Positions 1-9,417 of a stretch of DNA of 25,631 nucleotides are shown here, piece after piece (the stretch's first letter is position 1; every line of letters begins with the position of its first letter). The translations under genes were made by a program, and so were the position numbers. The stretch is from Thamnocephalis sphaerospora (taxonomy: Eukaryota; Zoopagomycota; Zoopagomycetes; Zoopagales; Sigmoideomycetaceae), in NCBI GenBank assembly GCA_003614735.1, contig KZ992625.1, positions 1 to 25,631 of the forward strand. Reading direction: 5' to 3'. The notes below the pieces were generated by a model that worked only from the letters and a program-made list of their open reading frames with translations, was not told the origin of the DNA and searched no databases.

Positions 1-2
1 AC

Positions 3-1157
3 TGGCTGCGTCGCTACTGTGCCCGTAGTCAGCTGGAAGAAAACTGGCGTCTAGGCCACTATACATGTCGCACATACAAGTTGTCGCTACGTGGTAAAGT
101 TGCGCCAGACAACGTCAAAACCAAGATTCTTGCGACAAGCATTTACGGAACTCTACTAGCTGTTGTCGGTGTGGGCGTGTTCTTCGCCGCCCATGGCTCA
201 TCAGGCAGGGTTCGTCCACTTTTGGTCAACGATATGCCGGTACTTGATCAGAAAGAATATTTTGGTAGCACGGAGACTGTCATTGGAGACAAGTATATTG
301 TACTGTTGGCATCGGAGATACATTCACATAACACTGTACAGTTTGTATACATATGGGACTTGGCTGGACAAGATGCAGGGCGCAAGTTTAGCACCGATAT
401 GGTTTTCCTTCATATCGAGTCGATGCGCGGAGAGTGGCTGGTGCTGTGCCAAAATTATGGCAAGCCTAAATCTACAGCCTACATCTACGACTTGCGCGAG
501 CCAACAGCACCGATTTCCATCAAGGAAGAGTGCCATATCTACGAGGTGGTATATCGCAACGATACTGAGCCTGCTGTCTACGGAATAACAATCGGTAGCA
601 CTGACATCACAATACGGCATTGGCAAGCTACGCCTCTCCGTCTTGTTCAGAAGAGCTCCATCGCAGTAAGCCCAATTCAGTTTTTAAACACTAAGGTGCG
701 CTGGTGCTCGAAAATGCTGGCAGATAACATGCTTACGTTCTGGTGCGAGAACGCTTGTCTGGGAGGACGTATGTTTGTATATGACCTTCGAGAAATGCTT
801 CAGCATACTTCCGCCCCGTTGGGTTGCAGACTTGTCACCGTATGTCCCTGTCAAAGACATACAATTCAAACCAATCGAGATTATTGGCAGTCAAAGAGTC
901 TAACTGGAGCAACACTAGGGCAAGGAGGATGCGCAAGCCCAAATTGTTTTCTCGGTGTGGCTCTAGGCCGGTTTTGGGCATGCTGTGTAAACAACGACCC
1001 GCTCTTTGCGCTCGACGTTGTCGAAAGCGGTAACAGGTTTTCCGTTGAAGAGCACAAAGGAGGGGAATGCGCAATGGGTGACCATGGATTAGTGTGTGCG
1101 ACTGGCGCCATTTTATGCGTATATCACATGAATGCTATTGCTGACGTCTGGTATTAG
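3..1157 (+). CDS. F-box-like protein, 5'-truncated (C-terminal part)
   Basis: The reading frame is already open at the window edge and runs without introns for 384 residues to a TAG, so the start and any F-box lie outside. The first visible residues (WLRRYCARSQLEENWRLG) resemble the segment that follows the F-box in many F-box proteins, where a basic, Cys-containing helix leads to a conserved NW..G. The rest has repeating short strands such as 'YIWDL' and 'FVYDLRE', which suggests a degenerate beta-propeller. In the family such proteins bring substrates to an SCF ubiquitin ligase; here that is inference. An AATAAA lies about 116 nt past the stop. It could instead be another propeller protein without an F-box. 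Confidence 0.5.
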   Translation, partial: WLRRYCARSQLEENWRLGHYTCRTYKLSLRGKVAPDNVKTKILATSIYGTLLAVVGVGVFFAAHGSSGRVRPLLVNDMPVLDQKEYFGSTETVIGDKYIVLLASEIHSHNTVQFVYIWDLAGQDAGRKFSTDMVFLHIESMRGEWLVLCQNYGKPKSTAYIYDLREPTAPISIKEECHIYEVVYRNDTEPAVYGITIGSTDITIRHWQATPLRLVQKSSIAVSPIQFLNTKVRWCSKMLADNMLTFWCENACLGGRMFVYDLREMLQHTSAPLGCRLVTVCPCQRHTIQTNRDYWQSKSLTGATLGQGGCASPNCFLGVALGRFWACCVNNDPLFALDVVESGNRFSVEEHKGGECAMGDHGLVCATGAILCVYHMNAIADVWY

Positions 1158-1668
1158 AGCGACCGCCCCATCCGCTTCAGGATGTATGAGTGCGAATTGG
1201 CACCTCTACTTCGGCCGCCGGCATGCGCGCGATTGTTTGACTACTCAAGCCTTGCTACCGAGCGCAAAGGATAATAAACACTAGTCATTCTTTTGTCAAT
1301 CCACGCCATGCTCTCGCGCTCCACCGCTTACGCCTCTTTCACCTACTTGGGCTACCAGCAGTGTGCCACTTTACGTCTGTCAAACAGATCCACCCGCAGC
1401 CTTATTGAGGCCATTCGCGCCAATAACAGCTGATGTTGGCCCCTTGACGCAGACTTGCAGCAGCCCAAACAGCCGCGATCACATCCAAATGGCGAAAAAA
1501 CACCCACGCTCTAGCTCCTGGCTGTTCGTCGTTTTAATATATTTACAACAGCAGCTACTGTCAGTAATTGGTGGACACTTGCAGATCGCAAGCATCTGCA
1601 CACGACAACGAAATGGACGTGACTTGATGAACCAAAAGAACTCGTACTATGACGGTCGCGCACACAGA
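1158..1668. other. Convergent intergenic region, F-box-like / VPS34 3' ends
   Basis: About 510 nt between two converging stop codons. Apart from the AATAAA listed separately I see no gene, RNA or repeat. An open frame on the plus strand from 1363 runs into the last VPS34 exons and has no family resemblance, so I treat it as chance. Confidence 0.6.
1273..1278 (+). terminator. Possible polyadenylation signal (AATAAA) of the F-box-like gene
   Basis: A perfect AATAAA lies 116 nt downstream of the F-box-like stop codon, in the convergent gap before the VPS34 3' end. Position and strand fit a polyadenylation signal, but fungal signals are loose and the motif is short. Confidence 0.35.
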
Positions 1669-4600
1669 CTATTTGCGCCAGTACTGCGCCCATTTGTGAA
1701 TTGTTTCGATAACCTGAGGGAAGAGAGCGCTAACACTTTCGTTGATCAAGCCTTGGAAGTGATGAATGGCCTCCTCCTCCGACAGATCGAGACGAAACTT
1801 TTCCTGCACCTATCTCACCAACAGACACGGCAGCAACCACAGCAAGCGTGCAAACCAGCTTAGCATCAAGACGGGTCAGCACGGCAGCAAGCGCAGGCCT
1901 ACCTTCATCACCGCCTTGTCCGGCTCTACCTGAATGTCTGGAATACCAGCGTTTACCATAAGCGCAAACAGATTCAGAATAAGGTTGGCAGACTTGCGTA
2001 GAATGCTAAATGCAATAAAGCAGTACGCTTTAAACTGCTTATAGTGCTCCGACGATGCACCGCCCATGGCATCCACCATTTCACGCGCCAGCTTCATTGG
2101 CGGCGGAAATGGCTTGGGATCGCGACCGAGAATAAAGCCGAAATCAATGTGGAAAAGGCGGCCTATGTGTACGGCATTAGTATTTGCCATTGAATCGCCC
2201 GCGCCATCGGCCTACCATCAGTGGTGAGCATCAGGTTATCCAGGTGACGATCACCCACGCCCAGTAGATAGGTTATCACACAGTAGCCCGCTATCAAGCA
2301 ACCAAATTAGCAAAGTTTCGTGTAGCGACAATTGCCACGACGTACGCTACGTACCACAGCTTTTGACGTATGTGTCCATGACCTGCGGATGCACACCATA
2401 AGTGTTTGTTGATTCTGAATGGCTATTGTGCTTGCGCAAGTAGTTGAGTAAACTGTTTTCATTCTCGGCCAGAATGGTAGCCAACGGAACAGAGTCGACG
2501 AATTGTACCAAACCTGAAAGATGGTAAGAGCGCGTGCACATGTACGCACAGTTAGCGCAGGTGTAGAAGCGTCCTGGAATGTATCACACGCACCAGCATT
2601 AGTGCCCGTGGCCAGCACACGATAGGGCGTTAGCTTGAGATCAAGGTTTTCCTTGCGTAGCAGTTTGTCCATCAACATGATCATCTGAATCACCAGCTGG
2701 TCCTGCCTGCCATCAGATTGCGAGTGAGCAACGGCAAGCAGGCGGTCATTGATGGCCACATACCGAAGGTCATCGCCGCACTTGTATATAGCCTGGTACT
2801 CGGAGCCACCGGCGCACGAGAATGCAATGCGCAATGGCTGCAGGCTGCTCTTAAATATGGACGACTTTTCTGTGGCGGCGACAAGTCGGTGCGCCGTTCA
2901 GCGACAAATACGATAGCCACTTGTCAGTGACCAGCACTGGATCGGTGCTCACGTCCGTATTTCGATCACGCACCAGGTAGTACGCCGTTGATGCGCACCC
3001 GCGGATCTAGCGGCAGCAGAATCTCATCAAAAGAGCGTAGCTTGGTCTTGGGATCGGAAATATAGGCGCGCAGGCGCTCAATCTTTTTCGGGCGCGGATC
3101 CTTGCTAAGCTGCTGATCGCGCGCAATGCTGGCAAAGCGCGCAAGCAGCTCTCTTTGAGCACGAAACATGTTGTAATGCGCTGGGTTGATCTTTTTCTGC
3201 AGTACCACTTTGCGTATCAGCAATCAGGCGATCATGATGAGCATACACTACTACTGCACCTACCGTAGCGCGCATAAACACGGTAATGACTTGTGCAAAT
3301 AGCTTGCTGTTTTGTGCGCTCTCGTGTTCAATCAGCAGGTACCTGCCATGCATATCAGCGCAGATACAGTTAGAGCCTATCCCAGCGACAACGTACCAGT
3401 ACAAGTGGTTGCCCAGCACCACATTGCGTAGCCCGCGCTTGATGAGAAACTCGGCCAGCTTAGAGTCGCGCTGCGGCTGACTCTGTTCAGTCATTCCCTC
3501 AAATTTAAGCGCCTGCACTAGCTGAAGCAAGTAGAGCAGCAGTTCCTGCACGTCGCCATAGCATTAGTAGGTAACAAGTAGTGCGCCATGGCTTTGCCAA
3601 AATGGCACAAGCTACTTGCCTCGTCGCCCGCCTCGGCAATCCGCTTGACTGCGTAAGCGCGCACATGCTTGTTTTGAAACCCTTCGCCAAGCAGCTCAAG
3701 CGCGTCGTCAATGTTGACCGGAGACCAGTCGTTCAACAGCTCCACGGCTTGACGCGTCTCGATGGGATCCGTCCAGACCACGCATTTGAGAAACTTGGTG
3801 AGCACCTTGGATGGAATGTGCGTGAGTATGCTACAAAAGTGGCATAGACAGCAAACTACCGTGACAACATACCCTTTTGTCGCGCGACAGGTAGAAGCGA
3901 AACTTCCAAAGCAAGTCCTTTTCTTGCGAAGTCAACTGCTGTGACGGCGGATAATGGATGATGGCCTATGGTGCCTACGGTAAGCCGACGTTTACCTCTT
4001 TTTCCACACGCGGGCCTACATTTAGCTGATCACGCGCCGTTGCCTCTGGCTTCAGATCGCGATCAAGTGGTTCATTTCGGTGGCTGCGCACAAGACGGCT
4101 GTGCTTTGCCTCTACAATGTTTACCGCATCCAGCTCTGGGTCCAGCAGAGACAGGTGCAAGGGCAGAAGCGAACTTGCCAGCACAGGCTTTCCTGGCTCA
4201 TCCGTCTACCGGATCAATTAGCGCGCTGGCAGACGGTGCATACCCACGCACACATACTCACGCACCTGTTCATCACCGTATACCAGGGGAAAGTCAAACT
4301 TTTGCAGATCAATGTACAAAAACATCTTGCTAGAGCTGGCCGTCACTTCCTACCATCGTCTGCCTGCATTAGGCGCGTCCGCAAATGCTAGCTGTCCACC
4401 AGCACTACATACTCGGTTGATCCGCTCAATCTCACGGAAAGCCAGCTTGTCCAGCCAGTCCACGCGTGGTATCTCGCCCTCCTCGTGCCGCTTCACCATC
4501 TAAGCCCATAGACCATTGCCAAATGGTCAGCCATTGTCCAGCTGTGCTGTTCGCCTGTTCTAGGTAACGTGCTTACCTTTTCTAGATGGTCCATTGCATC

Positions 4601-5263
4601 ATGCTGCGGTGACTTTGACGGGGTCTTGACGAGGTCTGGCTTGGCATCCTGCCAAAGAAGCAGCTTCTGTCGCCCACTGCGCAGCACGCTATGCTTGGTG
4701 AACAACGGAAAAGCCGTGCTGGCGGCAACACGCGTGTTCTGTGGTCCACAAATCTCCCACACGGACAGAGCTAGCCACGCATCGGCGGGCAGCTCGCGAT
4801 AGCTGTGTGGCAGTACGATCCATTCATTCCAGCTAGCATGGGCCAGTAGAGCGTCAGCCGATGCAACGCCCAGTGCTGACACTCATGCGCCGCACACGTA
4901 CGCCCAACGTGTCTTGAACGACTTGTACGCGGTACGCATCAGCGGCGAAAGTTCGCGGCTTCCGCTAAACAGCTGGCAGCTGACATAGAGTTCCTGCAAA
5001 CTATGGACGTTACATGAGTCGCTTGCACCCACGCGTGCTGTGAACTCCAGACTACCGCACCTTTCGCTCGATGCATAGGGGCTAGTGTCGTGTGCTTGAC
5101 CCTGAAAGTGCTCCAGCGACGAGCTGCCCAGCAACGTCAGGAACATGCATGCCATCAACTGTGCGCGTCTCTGTGCTCACATGCGCACACGAAGCGGCTG
5201 GTCAATGTCTCGCGTAAAGCAAAAGGAAAAGTCCTTGAAGCCGGATGAGCCGCCAAACTCCAT
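1669..5263 (-). CDS. VPS34: Class III phosphatidylinositol 3-kinase VPS34
   Basis: It makes PI3P from phosphatidylinositol on endosomes and autophagic membranes, in complex with Vps15 and Atg6/Beclin. I place 17 exons: 5263-5181, 5123-4902, 4832-4577, 4499-4413, 4349-4266, 4205-4020, 3965-3873, 3805-3620, 3545-3397, 3342-3264, 3196-2974, 2869-2764, 2706-2594, 2513-2355, 2290-2216, 2162-1903, 1809-1669. They total 2502 nt (833 residues; family about 875-890). The N-terminal C2 domain ends near residue 230. A helical domain follows ('[14 protein letters not shown]', '[15 protein letters not shown]'). The kinase domain carries GVGDRHLDN (Asp689, His691, Asn694) and HIDFG (Asp707). The protein ends in the lipid-binding FAQYWRK-type tail (here WAQYWRK). 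The start is the first ATG, with the N-terminal strand [10 protein letters not shown] aligned to family members. Intron 3546-3619 has a GC donor. It is divergent from TCP1. Confidence 0.97.
3546..3619 (-). other. GC-AG intron in VPS34
   Basis: The exon ends GAC GAG and the intron starts GCAAGT. It contains a textbook TACTAAT branch site and ends in GTGCAG. Only this junction gives the conserved helical-domain run '[15 protein letters not shown]'. The nearby GT (4 nt further in) shifts the frame and leads to no usable acceptor. Confidence 0.9.
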
Positions 5264-5789
5264 GGTGATGGTAGCAGCCGTCCAGTCAGCAGAGGAAACA
5301 GGCAGGTGTGGTGGCAATGGCAACACGTCAGGTGCCTTCGCCGTCACGCAGCGACATGATTGTGGCTGGTGTGCCCCGCCCACTCGCCCGCCACCACCAC
5401 CACCACCACAAGTATCCGCCATCTATCGCCAACGCATGCATCCATCCACCAGCCTGCGGATGGATGGTGCAGACATCGATGATGGCCGCCTGCATCACCA
5501 TCTGCGCGTATGTCTGTCCATCGGCCAATATGGCCATGGCGCGTCTCTGCATCTACGTGGATGCATCCGCCAGAGTGTACATGCTAGTACGCTGGGTATG
5601 TCTAGATCTAGGATGTACTATCTAATGACACCAGTTAATAAACATTGCAAGCCGCGTGCATGCACACTCGCCGCCACACGTGGATGGGCCTGCAGCACAA
5701 GAGCGACCACACTCACCATCGCGCACGTCACTTAGCTCTGTCATCGATTGTAATCAGTCCCACCGCCAGTATCTTCATCATCCAGCACC
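5264..5789. other. Divergent promoter region, VPS34 / TCP1
   Basis: 526 nt separate the two start codons, so both promoters must lie here. It holds a CCA run (5391-5410) and a small inverted repeat with arms ATCCATCC and GGATGGAT around 5447-5466. Many GCATGC/TGCATCC words recur. I see no convincing TATA box. Open frames here, including one encoding a run of histidines, come from the repeats. Confidence 0.6.
5391..5410. repeat. (CCA)n trinucleotide run
   Basis: Six CCA units plus CA, in the divergent VPS34/TCP1 promoter region. A simple-sequence tract with no coding role that I can support. Confidence 0.85.
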
Positions 5790-8059
5790 ATGTTCACCAA
5801 AGATCCCTCGGGCACGCTGTTCCTCGGCGGAGAACGCACGTCGGGCCAGGATGTGCGCGAGCAGAATGGTGGGCGACGCGTCCAAGCGCGCGTGGCAGGC
5901 CCAGCATCATGCTCATCTGTCTCTGTACTGTAGTGCTCGCCGCGCAATCCATCGCCAACATCGTCAAGAGTTCGCTCGGCCCCGTCGGCCTGGATAAAAT
6001 GCTGGTCGACGAGATCGGCGTAGGTGCCGCGGCGTGGCGGCGTGGCAGCGGTGACAGTGGCGGCGCGTGCTGACGCGTTCTCGTTTGCGCCTGCAGGATG
6101 TAACCATTTCCAACGACGGTGCCACCATTCTGCGCATGCTGGAGGTGGAGCACCCAGCTGGCCGCGTGCTGGTCGAGCTTGCACAGCAGCAGGACAAGGA
6201 GGTGGGCGACGGCACCACCTCGGTGGTCATTGTCGCCGCAGAGCTGCTGCGCCGCGCCAACGAGCTGGTCAAGAACAAGATCCACCCGACAACCATCATC
6301 ACCGGCTACCGGATGGCGAGCAAGGAGGCGTGCAAGTTCATCGCCGATCAGATGGCCACCAAGGTGGACGCGCTCGGCCGCGAGTGCCTGATCAACGTGG
6401 CCAAGACCAGCATGTCCAGCAAGATCATCTCGGCGTAAGTCGCAAACAGAGGGCAGGCGAGCAGTTTCCGGTGCAACTAACGCATATATACGCACCCGCA
6501 TACACACTGATCGTGCCAGTGATGATGAATTTTTCGCAAACATGGCGGTGGACGCAATGCTCGCGGTCAAGTCGACCAACTCGCGGGGCGACGTCAAGTA
6601 CCCGGTAAAGGCCGTCAACATCCTCAAGGCACACGGCAAGAGTGCCACAGAGAGCATGCTGGTGCACGGCTATGCGCTCAACAACACGGTGGCCAGCCAA
6701 GGTGTGTGGTGCGGGTCGGCTGGTAGCGGCATGTGCGGCATAGTAACGCGGCAGTGCGCTGATCTGTGCGCGTTCGATAGGCATGAAGACGCGCATCAAG
6801 GGTGCCAAGATTGCCTGCTTGGACATTAATCTGCACAAGGCGCGCATGGCGCTGGGCGTTCACATTGTGGTGGACGATCCGGATCAGCTTGAGAGCATTC
6901 GCAAGCGGTAAGTGTACCACCCTCTTTACGGCATGACGTTCGATGGCTCACAGCGTATACCCGCCATCCAGCGAGGCCGATATCACGCTGGAGCGTGTGC
7001 AAAAGATTCTCGACAGCGGTGCAAACGTAGTTCTGACCACCAAGGGTATTGATGACCTGTGCCTCAAGAAGTTTGTCGAGGCTGGTGCTATGGCCGTGCG
7101 CCGCTGCAAGAAGGACGATCTCCGCCGCATTGCCAAGGCCACCGGTGGTAGGTGACTGGCGCGCATCATGGGCGCGATGTATGGTGCGCTCACGCACCAG
7201 GGCTACCTTTGCACAGCCACGCTTGTCTCGACGCTGGCCAACCTCGAGGGCGAGGAGACCTTTGAGGCTTCGTATCTTGGCCAGGCCGATGAGGTGGTGC
7301 AGGAGCGGTTCAGCGACGACGAATGCATCCTGGTCAAGGGCACCAAGATCCACAACTCGTCCAGCATTGTGCTGCGTGGTGCCAACGACTACATGCTGGA
7401 TGAGATGGAGCGGAGTCTGCACGACAGCCTGTGCGTCATCAAGCGCACGCTGGAGAGCGGCAGCGTGGTGCCGGGTGGCGGCGCGGTTGAGACGGCGCTG
7501 AGCATCTATCTGGAGAACTTTGCCACGACGCTGGTAGGTGGCCGGCCTTGGGCAGACGCTTCTTGTTTGCATACTGACACGCCCATGCACTGTACGTCAG
7601 GGTTCGCGTGAACAATTGGCGATTGCCGAGTATGCCAACGCGCTGCTGGTGATCCCCAAGACGCTGGCGGTGAATGCGGCCAAGGACTCGACGGATCTGG
7701 TGGCGAAGCTGCGTGCATACCACAACGCAGCGCAGAGCCCCGCAGCAGATGAGACCAAGCGGGCGCTCAAGTGGTGCGTGTAAAGAGAGAGAGAGAGAGA
7801 GAGAGCAAACATCAGCGCGTGCCTAACAATTAACGTGCATTACCACCCACTACCTCATGCGATCGCCTACAGGTACGGTCTGGATCTGATCAAGGGCGAG
7901 ACGCGCGACAATGTGCATGCCGGTGTGCTGGAGCCAGCCATGTCCAAGATCAAGTCGCTCAAGTCGGCCACTGAGGCGGCCATCGCTATCCTGCGTATCG
8001 ACGACATGATCAAGGTGGCGCCAGAGCAGGCGCCCGAGGACCCGCACGGCCATATGTAG
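5790..8059 (+). CDS. TCP1: CCT/TRiC chaperonin subunit alpha
   Basis: One of eight subunits of the cytosolic chaperonin that folds actin, tubulin and other proteins with ATP. Nine exons: 5790-5868, 5934-6019, 6097-6434, 6520-6701, 6781-6907, 6972-7147, 7217-7533, 7601-7773, 7873-8059. They total 1665 nt (554 residues; human 556). Visible motifs are [17 protein letters not shown] at the N-terminus, [17 protein letters not shown], the nucleotide-binding GDGTTSVV (Gly92 on), VVPGGGAVE, and the alpha-specific LEVEHPA and [10 protein letters not shown]. The apical-domain runs VILTT-like and EAGAMAVRR mark it as alpha rather than another subunit. The start ATG has a good context (CACCATG). All donors are GT; intron 8 holds an AG repeat. 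Confidence 0.97.
7784..7805. repeat. (AG)11 microsatellite inside TCP1 intron 8
   Basis: Eleven uninterrupted AG units start ten nt after the donor GTGCGT of the last TCP1 intron (7774-7872). Every unit contains an AG dinucleotide, but all lie upstream of the branch region, so splicing at CCTACAG still gives the correct TGG TAC junction. Confidence 0.9.
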
Positions 8060-8304
8060 GCGCGTGAAACACGATGGCGGCCATGGGATGCGCGGTCGAC
8101 CTGTTTGCCACATGTGCATGTACGCAACCAGGCTCGGCCGACAATACAACCGATAAAATGCAACGCTGTGCTTTGACTACTTTGACTTGCGCGAGGGACA
8201 TGTGTAGGGGCGGATGGGCCTGCATCGATGATGGCAGAGCACACATGGGTATTTAATACGTGGAGGCAGAATAGCGACAGCGCGTCGGCTGCATGCACGC
8301 TGGT

Positions 8305-9378
8305 CTAGCAGGCCGTCGACGAGCGGATACGCGTGGAGAGAAACGCCGCTACCAGCACGCTCAGGCCGCCTAGACGCAGAATCCAGCCAATGGCCATGGG
8401 ACTGTGTCCGCCATCATCGTCAGCGATGCCGGCTGCCTCTTCGACGTGGCTGCTGCCGGCAGCGCGCGCATCGAACAGGGCAAACAGGATGCTGCTGGTG
8501 AACGTACTGAGAAACTGCGGCAGCACCACGTACACGTTGTGAATGCCCAGAATCTCACCGGCCGAATCGCGCAGCCGCCGCTTCTGCACAGGCGGTTCGG
8601 CCAGATCGTCCTCGTCCACCAGTGTCAGCGCGTCACGGCCATCAGCGTCCGCATCCAAGTCCATGGCACTGCCACTTGGCCCTGGCACACTCTCCAGCCG
8701 GTAATACTCGGCCGGATAGGCGTTATGACCTAACGGTGACGTGGTGGTGATGGCGGTATCGTCTTGCTGCATGCTGGCCGCCGCTAGACGGCACCGCGCA
8801 TCATCATCATCGCCCACAGCCGCTCTGTCATCATCGTCGCTATCGCTGCTGATGATTTCGCCAATCAGTGCAAATGGCGCCCACATCATGATGGCCCAGG
8901 ATATGCCGCAGGCGCCAATCACTACGGTAGCCGCCGAGACAGAGTGGGCCAGCAGTGTGGAGAGCAAGGCCAGGCCAAACACCAGATGCCCTAGCGTGTA
9001 GACGCGCGGCAGATTGAGCAGCCAGCCGATCACCAGAGAGGCTTGGCCGGATGCCTTGGTCATACGCGTGGATGCATGCTCGCCGGTGGCCACCACCACG
9101 GGCAGCACACAGGCGGTGACCAGCGACACGATCGAATAGATGAGAAAGGCGTACGAGCCCGCGCGCGCCGCTTCGCCCACGCGGTCTTCACCCGGTGTCC
9201 GGTCAGCCAGGTCGCCGTGACCGGCCAACTCGGCCACCCAGGTGGTCGAGTAGAAGAGGAAAGGAAACCAGCCGATCCACGCGAAAAACTGCACATTGCA
9301 CACGCGCTGAATGGACGGCGGCAACTGGCGGGCTGTGCGCATGAGTTGACGCAGGGTGGCAATAGACGACCCCCTACG

Positions 9379-9417
<39 letters not shown>

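Noticed and set aside
1363-1863. 166-residue open frame on the plus strand
   Set aside because: It overlaps the last VPS34 exon and intron on the other strand and shows no family resemblance or codon structure of its own.
3546-3625. Frameshift in VPS34 instead of a GC-AG intron
   Set aside because: The interval has a full donor GCAAGT, a TACTAAT branch site and a CAG acceptor, and removing it restores the conserved helical domain exactly.
5308-5625. Open frame with a run of six histidines
   Set aside because: The histidines come from the CCA repeat in the VPS34/TCP1 promoter gap; the rest is made of recurring GCATGC/ATCC words.
5794-6657. 287-residue minus-strand open frame
   Set aside because: Antisense shadow of TCP1 exons 1-4, whose spliced plus-strand product is unmistakable.
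6826-7590. 254-residue minus-strand open frame
   Set aside because: Antisense to TCP1 exons 5-7; no domain recognised.
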